Below, piece after piece: positions 1 through 6,300 of a DNA stretch of 7,129 bases (the stretch's first letter is position 1; every line of letters begins with the position of its first letter). This stretch comes from Hymenobacter sp. GTDB taxonomy: Bacteria; Bacteroidota; Bacteroidia; Cytophagales; Hymenobacteraceae. The position numbers were made by a program, and so were the translations under genes. The notes beneath the pieces are model-generated. The model was given only the letters and a program-made list of their open reading frames with translations, had not been told where the DNA came from and did not search any database. Location of the stretch: the NCBI GenBank assembly GCA_025362615.1, contig JANYFQ010000503.1, positions 1 to 7,129 of the forward strand, read 5' to 3'.

Positions 1-16
1 AAACTTGTCGTCGGTA

Positions 17-1072
17 CTAAAACCGCAGGTTAAAGCTGCCGTTGGTGACGGTGAGCGGCGGATTGGAGCCCCCGTTCTGGCCGGTGGCGACGAAGGCAAA
101 CGTGCCCACGGCCGTGCGGGGCGACGAAGTATAACCCGTAACGACGATATTGCCTGTTACCGTGGCACCGTTGCCGGGCGTGAAGTAGCGCAGCGTACTG
201 CCGCTGCTGAAGGCCCGCGTGTACTGCGCCACCGCGTAGTAAGAAACGCCCAGCGGGTACGTGCCGATGCCATTGAACACCGCGTAGGACACGCGCAACA
301 CCAATTCCTCGTTCGTGCCGGTCGTGCTGCTGAGGCTATTGGCTAAAATTCCAAAGTCGCCGCTGGAGGTCGGGCCCCGGTTGAGCGACGTGGACGTGTA
401 CGCCACGCCGTTCGCCGTCCAACTCACCGTGCCGCGCGGGGTGCCGTCGCTCTGCACGTTGATGGGGTAGAGGTTTACGTCGGGGTTGCGGCTGCTAAGC
501 TGCACCCCCGTGATGTCGGACACGGGATAAAAGCCAGGGGCCACCACGAAGCGCACCGTGTAGGTGCCCAGGCCCAGGTTCTCGAAGCGGAAGGTTCCCG
601 TTGCGGCGTTGGGCACGGCCGGTGTCACGGTGCCGGTGCCCGACACCAGCTCCACCCGCGTCACGGCATCCACCGGGTCAATAACGCCCGCGAGGCTGCC
701 CAACGGCTCGGCTGCTACGGCAATGGTGCCGGCCGGAGCCACCTGCCCGGCCACCACGGTCACGTAGCGCACGTCGGGGGCCAGAAAGCCCGCTTTGGGG
801 GTGCAGGTTAGGGTGTAGCTGCCGGGCAGCAGGTTGGCAAACGTGAAGGCCCCGCTGGCGGCCGGCGTTTGCAAAAACGTCACGTTGCCGGTGTTGGTAG
901 CCGTCACGGTCGTCACGGCCGTGGCCGGGCTGATGGTGCCCTCAATGCCGCCCGTGGTGGGGGCGGGCGCGGGGGCCGGCTCCTCTTTTTTGGAGCAAGA
1001 GGCCGTAGTGAAAAGCAAGCTGCTGGCGGCGGCCAGCAGCGCGAAGCGAAGCGTGGGGAGTAAGTTGGTCAC
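17..1072 (-). CDS. Lipoprotein with two tandem beta-rich modules and a DUF6252-like C-terminus
   Basis: Probable outer-membrane or surface-anchored lipoprotein of 351 residues; no enzymatic role is visible. The start is GTG: no in-frame ATG gives a better signal peptide, and this start gives a short hydrophobic stretch ending in TTASC, with Cys26 as the predicted lipidated residue. A charged then Pro/Ala-rich linker (28-40) follows. Two similar modules of about 80 residues lie at about 42-119 and 125-204, both with the pattern G-x-I/V-x-P-x-x-A-V-T, then a G-x-F-x-F-x-N-L-x-x-G-x-Y-T core, as in carboxypeptidase-regulatory-like or SdrD-B-like folds. The remainder (about 214-351) resembles the Bacteroidota DUF6252 lipoprotein family and ends in TNGSFNLRF. 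The gene lies 56 bases downstream of a second lipoprotein gene with a similar tail, so they are probably co-transcribed. Family names come from recall, not a search. Confidence 0.85.
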   Translation of the reverse strand: MTNLLPTLRFALLAAASSLLFTTASCSKKEEPAPAPAPTTGGIEGTISPATAVTTVTATNTGNVTFLQTPAASGAFTFANLLPGSYTLTCTPKAGFLAPDVRYVTVVAGQVAPAGTIAVAAEPLGSLAGVIDPVDAVTRVELVSGTGTVTPAVPNAATGTFRFENLGLGTYTVRFVVAPGFYPVSDITGVQLSSRNPDVNLYPINVQSDGTPRGTVSWTANGVAYTSTSLNRGPTSSGDFGILANSLSSTTGTNEELVLRVSYAVFNGIGTYPLGVSYYAVAQYTRAFSSGSTLRYFTPGNGATVTGNIVVTGYTSSPRTAVGTFAFVATGQNGGSNPPLTVTNGSFNLRF

Positions 1073-1128
1073 GAAAGAGAAAAGCAGGAGGAAAGTGCAA
1101 TACCAGCAGCCACGGGCCGGCCAGTCTT

Positions 1129-1635
1129 TTAGAAGGATAAATTGCTGAACGAGCCGTTGGTAATGCTGATGGTGGCCCCCGTGCCCAGGTTCGTGCCATC
1201 AAAACTGAACGTGCCCGACACCTTGCGGGTGGCCGTGTTGAAAGTCGTGATTTGCACCGACCCGGTGGTGGACAAGAAAGCCGAAGTCCCTGCCGCATAC
1301 ACCCCCGTAAAGTTGCCACCTGCCACGGTAAACGTGCCAGGGCCAGTCACCGAAGAAAGCCCCAACGTGACCCCCGTTGTTGAAGTAACAAGGCCAATGT
1401 TGAGCGCCGCCCCCGATTGCATGGCCGTGGGCGAGGCGGCCGTAACCGTGGCCCCGGCCGCCGTAAACGACCCGCTGGGGCTGCCGGTATTGCCCCCGCC
1501 CCCGCCGCCATTATTGCCACCCGCAGACCCATTCGCCGGCGTCGGGGCGCTACTATTATTGCAGCCCACGAGGCCACCGGCCAGCAGGCCACTCATCAAA
1601 AACACAACGGCTTTGGAACGTAAAGCAAAAAACAT
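1129..1635 (-). CDS. Small Gly-rich-linker lipoprotein, DUF6252-like
   Basis: Predicted lipoprotein of 168 residues. The signal peptide has K8 and a hydrophobic core (9-23) and ends in a canonical lipobox LVGC, with lipidated Cys25. A low-complexity linker (26-55) includes six consecutive glycines (43-48), encoded by a C-rich tract on the plus strand. The mature domain (about 56-168) is small-residue and Thr-rich with alternating beta pattern. Its end (VSGTFSFDG, then ITNGSFSNLSF) parallels the end of the neighbouring lipoprotein (AVGTFAFVA, then VTNGSFNLRF). It therefore looks like a short paralogue lacking the two N-terminal modules. It is probably first in a two-gene unit: a TAnnTTTG box lies at 1668-1661 on this strand and the next gene begins 56 bases later. 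Function unknown; surface localisation is inferred from the lipobox. Confidence 0.85.
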   Translation of the reverse strand: MFFALRSKAVVFLMSGLLAGGLVGCNNSSAPTPANGSAGGNNGGGGGGNTGSPSGSFTAAGATVTAASPTAMQSGAALNIGLVTSTTGVTLGLSSVTGPGTFTVAGGNFTGVYAAGTSAFLSTTGSVQITTFNTATRKVSGTFSFDGTNLGTGATISITNGSFSNLSF

Positions 1636-1660
1636 AAAAAAAACGGTAAAAGGTGAGCCA

Positions 1661-1668
1661 CAAAAGTA
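1661..1668 (-). promoter_or_regulatory. Bacteroidota -7 box (TACTTTTG) before the lipoprotein pair
   Basis: Read on the minus strand this is TACTTTTG, a full match to the Bacteroidota -7 consensus TAnnTTTG, 25 bases before the ATG at 1635. I found no TTG at the usual 17-23 base spacing upstream (the nearest suitable one is about 28 away), so the -33 element is weak or absent. Confidence 0.5.
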
Positions 1669-1728
1669 ACTGCCAACCGCCGCTGTTGCTCCCGTTCAAC
1701 CCGTTTTTAATTCAATTTGCTCCCCAGG

Positions 1729-1749
1729 GCCGGCTATGCCAGGGCCGGC
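1729..1749 (-). terminator. GC hairpin after the AsnB-named gene
   Basis: Two copies of the self-complementary hexamer GCCGGC (1729-1734 and 1744-1749) can pair across a 9-base loop, starting 7 bases past the stop codon of the secreted protein gene. They sit inside an 11-base direct repeat, CCAGGGCCGGC, at 1724-1734 and 1739-1749. There is no T-run directly after the hairpin on the minus strand, so termination is only a possibility. Confidence 0.3.
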
Positions 1750-1755
1750 AAGTCT

Positions 1756-3021
1756 TCACGTCTTTTGCTTCTTCTTTTTAGCGGCCGGAAAGAGCACGTT
1801 GTTCAAAATCAGCCGGTAGCCGGCCGAGGTGGGGTGCAGGGCGAGGTCGGTGGGTTCTTCGCCCACCAGGTGCTGGTAGTCTTCGGGGTCGTGGCCGCCG
1901 TAAAACGTCCAGGTGCCCTTGCCCAGCGAGCCGTGCAGGTAGCGGGCCTCGCCGGTTTGCTTGGTGTCGCCCATTATTACCACATCGCTCTTGATGAGCG
2001 ACTTACGAAAGGCCGTCGTCTGCCCCATAAAGCCGTGGATGACTTTCTCGTGGTTCTGGCAGAGCATGGTGGGCACCGCGTCGTACTTGGCCGAGAAGGT
2101 AAAGAGCTGGAAATAGTCGGTCTGCTCGTTCAGCATCCGCTCCTGTGGCTGCATATCAATGTTGGAGTACTCGTAGAAATACGGGTCGCGCACGAGCTGA
2201 AAGTTCTGGAAGGCCAGGCAGCGGTTGAAGTTGAGCTTGCTTTGCGCGGCGGGGTCGCTGCCGTCGCCGTCGTACACGCTCTCCACCATGTCCACGCCCA
2301 GGCCGGCCAGGGCGATGTCGTAGCTGTCGGTGGCCGAGCACATGGCGAACAAAAACCCGCCCCCGGCGATGAATTCCTGCATTTTGGTGGCCACGGTGCC
2401 CTTCATCTGGCTCACCTTGCCGAAGCCGTTGCGCTTGGCGGCGGCTTCGGCATCGCGTTGCTGCTGCTGATACCAGGGCGCGTTGCGGTAGTTGGAATAA
2501 AACTTCCCGTACTCGCCCGTAAAGTCCTCGTGGTGCAGGTGCAGCCAGTCGTACTTGGGCAGTACGCCGGCCAGCACTTCGTCGTCGTAAATTTTGTCGT
2601 ACGGAATTTCGGCGTACTCCAGCACCAGCGTCACGGCATCGTCCCAGGGCTGTTTGCCCTTGGGGGTGTACACCGCAATTTTGGGTACTTTTTCCAGCTT
2701 CATCACGTCCATGTTGGCGTTCTCGTCGGCTATCTCGCTCAGAATGGCCGTGTACTGCGCTTCGCTGATGACCTGAAAGTTAACCCCGCGCACGGCCAGC
2801 TCTTTCTCGGCGTCGGGCCGGGCATCGAAGGCAAACGCGCCGCCCCGGTAGTTCAGGAGCCAGTCCACGGGCACCTCGCGCTGCAAGAGCCAGAAGGCCA
2901 CGCCGTAGGCTTTGAGGTGTTCCTTCTGGGTGTTATCCATCGGGATGAAGACGTGGTTGGCACGGGCCACCAGGGCCGGCAGAGTCAGCAGCAGCGTTAA
3001 AATAAGTTGTTTGAAGCGCAT
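1756..3021 (-). CDS. Secreted protein of the family commonly named 'asparagine synthetase B' in Bacteroidota
   Basis: 421-residue exported protein. Residues 1-21 form a signal peptide (K4, hydrophobic 6-19, cleavage after ARA before N22), so it acts outside the cytoplasm. From memory, close relatives across Bacteroidota are annotated asparagine synthetase B, but the hallmarks of true AsnB are missing. There is no N-terminal nucleophile Cys2 of the Ntn glutaminase domain and no SGGxDS ATP-pyrophosphatase loop, and the length is well below a full AsnB (about 500-600). Visible conserved-looking blocks are LLNYRGGAF near the N-terminus, DWLHLHHEDFTG (158 onward; H161, H163, H164, E165, D166) and GGGFLFAMCSATDS around Cys228. 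The last looks like the nucleophile-elbow or oxyanion region of a class I glutamine-amidotransferase-like fold, which is inference. The C-terminus is Lys-rich. The gene is divergent from the ABC permease. The true reaction is unknown. Confidence 0.85.
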   Translation of the reverse strand: MRFKQLILTLLLTLPALVARANHVFIPMDNTQKEHLKAYGVAFWLLQREVPVDWLLNYRGGAFAFDARPDAEKELAVRGVNFQVISEAQYTAILSEIADENANMDVMKLEKVPKIAVYTPKGKQPWDDAVTLVLEYAEIPYDKIYDDEVLAGVLPKYDWLHLHHEDFTGEYGKFYSNYRNAPWYQQQQRDAEAAAKRNGFGKVSQMKGTVATKMQEFIAGGGFLFAMCSATDSYDIALAGLGVDMVESVYDGDGSDPAAQSKLNFNRCLAFQNFQLVRDPYFYEYSNIDMQPQERMLNEQTDYFQLFTFSAKYDAVPTMLCQNHEKVIHGFMGQTTAFRKSLIKSDVVIMGDTKQTGEARYLHGSLGKGTWTFYGGHDPEDYQHLVGEEPTDLALHPTSAGYRLILNNVLFPAAKKKKQKT

Positions 3022-3041
3022 GGATGGGCAGTCAATTTAGG

Positions 3042-3070
3042 TTGAAGTTACGGCCAGGGGCCGAACTTTG
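3042..3070 (+). promoter_or_regulatory. Candidate promoter for the ABC permease
   Basis: TTG at 3042-3044 is followed after 18 bases by GAACTTTG at 3063-3070, seven of eight matches to the -7 consensus TAnnTTTG and within the spacing reported for Bacteroidota sigma-A promoters. Transcription would start around 3076, at the left edge of the inverted repeat, so the whole repeat would lie in the 5' leader of the permease mRNA. Confidence 0.35.
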
Positions 3071-3072
3071 CG

Positions 3073-3170
3073 GGTAGCGCGGGTTTTCAACCCGCGCGTA
3101 GAGGCTGGCATCGCAGGGGCACTGCCGGCCATTCACGAGCAGCACGCGCGGGTTGAAAACCCGCGCTACC
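3073..3170. repeat. REP doublet (REPIN-like): perfect 27-bp inverted repeat of two GTAG-headed hairpins
   Basis: The arm at 3073-3099 is the exact reverse complement of the arm at 3144-3170, with 44 bases between. Each arm is itself a hairpin: in the left arm GCGCGGGTT (3077-3085), loop TTC, AACCCGCGC (3089-3097). The outer end of each arm carries the tetranucleotide GTAG (3074-3077, and its complement CTAC at 3166-3169), the head known from REP elements mobilised by REP-associated tyrosine transposases. The spacer can fold too: GGCTGGC (3103-3109) with GCCGGCC (3124-3130), one G-T pair. No other copy and no transposase lie in this window, so the REP label rests on architecture. Confidence 0.8.
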
Positions 3171-3174
3171 ACCC

Positions 3175-4413
3175 ATGAACCAACTAGAAAACATCTTCGA
3201 GGCCCTGCGTTCCATCAAAGGCAATTTGCTGCGCACCATCCTCACGGCGCTCATCGTCAGCATCGGGCTGTTTGCGCTCGTGGGCATCCTCACGGGCATT
3301 GATGCGATGAAGAACTCGCTCTCCGAAACCTTCGCCAGCCTGGGGGCCAACTCGTTCACCGTCAAAGCAAAGGGCTACACCAACCGCTTTCGCAACGGCG
3401 GCAAGCAGGGGCGGCAGTTTCCGCCCATTTCCTTCCTGCAAGCCAAGCAGTACAAGGCCCAGATGGCCGCCGAAGCCCAGGTGGGCCTCTCGGCCTTCAT
3501 CGCCGGGGCAGCCGAGGTGAAGGCCAACGGCCAGAAAACCAACCCCAATATGCAGGTCATCGCCGGCGACGAAAACTACCTCCGCATCCAGGGCTACAAC
3601 CTGGCCCAGGGCCGCACCTTCTCGCAGGCCGAACTCACCACCGGGGCCAACGTGCTCATTGTGGGCGACGAAATCAAGCAGAAACTTTTTCCGCGCCAAA
3701 GCCCCGTGGGGCAGTACGTTACGGCCCTAGGCCGCCGCCTGCTGGTGGTGGGCCTGCTCGAAAAAAGCGGGGCCACCATGGGCGGCGGCGGGGCCGACCG
3801 CATTGCCTTCCTGCCCCTCGAAACCGGCAACCAGCTCCCCCGCCAACGCGCCCTCACCTACGACGTCAAAACCGCCACCACCCGCCCCGAAACCCTCGAC
3901 TTCATCATGGGCCAGGCCACCGGGGCCATGCGCGCCGTGCGCCACGACCGCCTGGGCCAGGAAGATTCCTTCGAGGTCGAAAGCTCCGAGTCGCTGGCCA
4001 AAGACCTGGACGAGTTGAGCGGGAAGATGAAAATCGGCGGCGGCCTCATCGCCTTCATCACCCTGCTCGGGGCCAGCATCGCCCTGATGAACATCATGTT
4101 GGTGTCCGTCACCGAGCGCACCCGCGAGATTGGCATCCGCAAGGCCATGGGCGCCACGGCCCTGCAAATCAAGCAACAGTTTCTGATGGAAGCCATCGTC
4201 ATTTGCCTGCTCGGCGGGGCCTTCGGCATCGTGCTCGGCGTGGCCGGCGGCAACGGCGTGGCGCTGCTCATCGGCTCGGGCTCGTTCTACGTGCCCTGGG
4301 GCTGGATGCTGCTGGGCCTGGTCATCTGCGTGACGGTGGGGTTGCTGTCGGGGTACTACCCGGCCAGCAAGGCGGCGGCGCTCGACCCGATAGAGAGCCT
4401 GCGCTACGAATAA
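3175..4413 (+). CDS. ABC transporter permease, MacB/FtsX family
   Basis: 412-residue inner-membrane subunit of a MacB-type (type VII) ABC transporter, the group that couples cytoplasmic ATP hydrolysis to work in the periplasm (efflux of peptides, lipoproteins or antibiotics). An N-terminal helix (about 20-42, after the ENIFEALRSIKGNLLRT segment usual in this family) leads into a large periplasmic MacB_PCD-like domain (about 45-285). A C-terminal FtsX domain with three helices follows (about 290-311, 337-362, 370-394). The cytoplasmic loop TERTREIGIRKAMGA (E318 region) is the usual ATPase coupling element, and the end PASKAAALDPIESLRYE is the family signature. The ATG at 3175 is supported by family match, although a hairpin ends four bases before it and there is no Shine-Dalgarno. 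No ATPase or membrane-fusion gene is adjacent, so partners must lie elsewhere. Substrate unknown. Confidence 0.93.
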   Translation: MNQLENIFEALRSIKGNLLRTILTALIVSIGLFALVGILTGIDAMKNSLSETFASLGANSFTVKAKGYTNRFRNGGKQGRQFPPISFLQAKQYKAQMAAEAQVGLSAFIAGAAEVKANGQKTNPNMQVIAGDENYLRIQGYNLAQGRTFSQAELTTGANVLIVGDEIKQKLFPRQSPVGQYVTALGRRLLVVGLLEKSGATMGGGGADRIAFLPLETGNQLPRQRALTYDVKTATTRPETLDFIMGQATGAMRAVRHDRLGQEDSFEVESSESLAKDLDELSGKMKIGGGLIAFITLLGASIALMNIMLVSVTERTREIGIRKAMGATALQIKQQFLMEAIVICLLGGAFGIVLGVAGGNGVALLIGSGSFYVPWGWMLLGLVICVTVGLLSGYYPASKAAALDPIESLRYE

Positions 4414-4424
4414 GACCGCAGATT

Positions 4425-4451
4425 CAAACGGATTTAACGGATGAAACGGAT
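4425..4451 (+). repeat. Three tandem 9-bp units (xxAACGGAT)
   Basis: CAAACGGAT, TTAACGGAT and GAAACGGAT follow one another with exact 9-base period, starting 12 bases after the permease stop codon. The seven-base core AACGGAT is identical in all three. Role unknown. Confidence 0.75.
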
Positions 4452-4465
4452 GCGCCGCTGGCGCA
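4451..4465 (+). terminator. Short GC hairpin downstream of the permease
   Basis: TGCGCC (4451-4456), loop GCT, GGCGCA (4460-4465): a perfect 6-bp stem 37 bases past the permease stop, directly after the 9-bp repeat. No T-run follows, so it is a weak terminator candidate. Confidence 0.3.
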
Positions 4466-4524
4466 GCTGGCCATGTTGGGGGTGGGGTGCCGGGCGGCGG
4501 CTGGCGTACGTTTGGGTAAAGTCG

Positions 4525-4532
4525 TATACTTG
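4525..4532 (+). promoter_or_regulatory. Candidate -7 box (TATACTTG) for the SEC-C gene leader
   Basis: TATACTTG matches seven of eight positions of TAnnTTTG. A perfect match, TACGTTTG, lies just upstream at 4507-4514. Neither has a TTG at ideal -33 spacing (the TTG at 4476-4478 is 28 bases before the upstream box), so which one is used cannot be decided. Either would give a leader of roughly 180-200 bases before the ATG at 4717. Confidence 0.35.
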
Positions 4533-4552
4533 TGCCTTGGATGGTTAGATGC

Positions 4553-4612
4553 CCGCGGGTTTCCGCTATCGCCCGGCGGCGCTGATATTTGCGCCGCTTA
4601 CCGTGTTTTTTT
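4553..4612 (+). promoter_or_regulatory. Attenuator-like leader or small-RNA terminator
   Basis: Two alternative stems share bases. Stem one pairs CCGCGGG (4553-4559) with CCCGGCGG (4572-4579) with one bulged G. Stem two pairs GCGGCGC (4576-4582) with GCGCCGC (4591-4597), a perfect 7-bp stem that a G-U pair could extend. Stem two is followed after 8 bases by seven Ts (4606-4612). Because the stems overlap at 4576-4579 they exclude each other, as in a terminator/antiterminator pair. The 8-base gap before the T-run is longer than in a classic intrinsic terminator. It could equally be the end of a free-standing RNA of about 75 nt. I recognise no known riboswitch or RNA family. Confidence 0.35.
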
Positions 4613-4672
4613 AAACAGTCGTGCAGAAGTAAACGCACATCGACTTGGTTGTAAAACCTTGATTGCAAGTTC

Positions 4673-4707
4673 AACACCTAACACCTAACACCCAACAGCT
4701 AACACCT
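4673..4707 (+). repeat. Five tandem heptamers (AACACCT) just before a start codon
   Basis: The units are AACACCT, AACACCT, AACACCC, AACAGCT and AACACCT, contiguous, with exact 7-base period and only two substitutions. The array ends 9 bases before the ATG at 4717, so it occupies the place where ribosome contacts occur. It contains no Shine-Dalgarno sequence. Because 7 is not a multiple of 3 and the array is outside the gene, copy changes would alter leader spacing, not the protein. Confidence 0.85.
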
Positions 4708-4716
4708 AATATTTTG

Positions 4717-5700
<984 letters not shown>

Positions 5701-5856
5701 CAGAGGAGGTGCCTTAAAACCATGCCCCCCAAGCCGCTGCCGACTTTCAACCCGTTTCGAATTGGTTGTTGCGCCTATTCAGATGGCTTGACCAGCACTT
5801 CCACGGTATGCACGCGCTCTGTCATGCCGCCAAAATAAGCACCTTGCCTGCTCCGT

Positions 5857-5895
5857 GATACGATTTGATACGATTCAAGACGATGCTGATACGAT
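5857..5895 (+). repeat. Degenerate ~10-bp phased repeat, core GATACGAT
   Basis: Exact GATACGAT occurs at 5857-5864, 5867-5874 and 5888-5895, with a degenerate copy AAGACGAT at 5877-5884. Start-to-start spacings are 10, 10 and 11 bases, close to one DNA helical turn. It could be a cluster of protein-binding sites on one helix face, or simply slippage-generated repeat DNA. Confidence 0.65.
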
Positions 5896-5987
5896 AGGCC
5901 CAACCGCCCCCCGCCCCCGTGCCCCCGACGCCGCTTAGTGCCGCCAGGGAAGCTTAGTGTGTCTGGGAAGCGGGCACCTTTACGCAC

Positions 5988-6025
5988 AACACCCTGCACT
6001 CCCGAAGTGGGGAAGGCAGGGTGTT
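5988..6025. terminator. Strong hairpin at the GC-composition boundary
   Basis: AACACCCTGC (5988-5997) is the exact reverse complement of GCAGGGTGTT (6016-6025), a 10-bp stem. Inside, TCCC (6000-6003) can pair with GGGA (6010-6013), leaving a small loop. It lies between the plus-strand SEC-C gene and the end of the minus-strand operon, where a bidirectional terminator would be expected. No T-run follows on either strand, so the stem is certain but its role is not. Confidence 0.5.
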
Positions 6026-6052
6026 AATGTGTTTGAGATACGCCAAGCTTAC

Positions 6053-6064
6053 GCCAATTTTGGC
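6053..6064 (-). terminator. Small hairpin abutting the operon's last stop codon
   Basis: On the minus strand GCCAAAATTGGC starts immediately after the TAA of the zinc-ribbon gene. It pairs as GCCA/TGGC, with possible A-T extension. It is a plausible weak end of the operon transcript, backed up by the stronger hairpin at 5988-6025. Confidence 0.3.
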
Positions 6065-6277
6065 TTACTTTATGTTATTCTCCTTGTATTTCTTAGCCAG
6101 CTCATCTGTTAGCTTATGAGTTGTCCACCAACCATTAGTTACCGACTCACGCACAATTTTGCCGCAATGTGGACAAATAACGGCTTCTCGTTCTTTTGTG
6201 CCCGGCATCTCCAATTTATGCTCGCCCACTGTGAAATATTTACTGCAAAATGAACATTTCTCTATTTCGTTTGCCAT
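6065..6277 (-). CDS. Small double-CxxC zinc-ribbon protein
   Basis: 70-residue soluble protein with CSFC (C8, C11) and CPHC (C35, C38), a two-knuckle arrangement that should bind one zinc ion. Between them is a 23-residue, partly charged beta-hairpin-like segment (YFTVGEHKLEMPG). The tail is helical and Lys-rich (LTDELAKKYKENN). Such ribbons bind nucleic acid or protein, and nothing here decides which. It is the last gene of the AT-rich operon, 23 bases after the four-helix membrane protein gene. ATG start; upstream bases are A-rich without a Shine-Dalgarno, normal for Bacteroidota. Too short to assign a family by eye; function unknown. Confidence 0.8.
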   Translation of the reverse strand: MANEIEKCSFCSKYFTVGEHKLEMPGTKEREAVICPHCGKIVRESVTNGWWTTHKLTDELAKKYKENNIK

Positions 6278-6300
6278 TGTAATTCGCTTGTCAAAAGGTT

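Larger units (their letters stand above)
5701..6064. other. 364-base stretch without a convincing gene
   Basis: Between the SEC-C gene and the AT-rich operon I see no supportable coding region. It contains a GAGGAGGT at 5703-5710 before a 38-codon plus-strand ORF (5722-5838) of no recognisable character. An opposing minus-strand reading ends in a natural-looking 16-residue stretch, MTERVHTVEVLVKPSE (about 5778-5825), which could be a gene remnant. Beyond these are the 10-bp phased repeat (5857-5895), a C-rich tract (5899-5928) and a strong hairpin (5988-6025). It marks the junction between GC-rich and AT-rich DNA. Confidence 0.5.

Noticed and set aside
1717..3000. Long plus-strand open frame opposite the AsnB-named gene
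   Set aside because: It is antisense to a well-supported gene with signal peptide and family match. Its translation is Val/His/Gly-rich in the manner of a GC-rich shadow frame.
3073..3170. Inverted repeat read as insertion-sequence terminal repeats or a CRISPR unit
   Set aside because: The 44-base interior cannot encode anything, there are only two copies in inverted orientation with no spacer series, and each arm is itself a hairpin, which fits a REP doublet better.
3727..4677. 316-codon minus-strand frame opposite the permease
   Set aside because: His/Ala/Pro/Gly-rich shadow of a gene with clear FtsX motifs, with no initiation context.
4663..4716. N-terminal extension of the SEC-C protein from TTG
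   Set aside because: The extra 18 residues are the translated heptamer repeat (Thr/Pro/Asn/Gln-rich); the ATG at 4717 is more natural.
5722..5838. 38-codon plus-strand ORF with a GGAGGT eleven bases before its ATG
   Set aside because: Shine-Dalgarno sites are not a reliable guide in Bacteroidota, the peptide shows no recognisable feature, and it overlaps an equally plausible minus-strand remnant.
5775..5999. 74-codon minus-strand ORF
   Set aside because: Most of it is translated from a C-rich tract and the phased repeat. Only its last 16 residues look protein-like, which is too little to call a gene.
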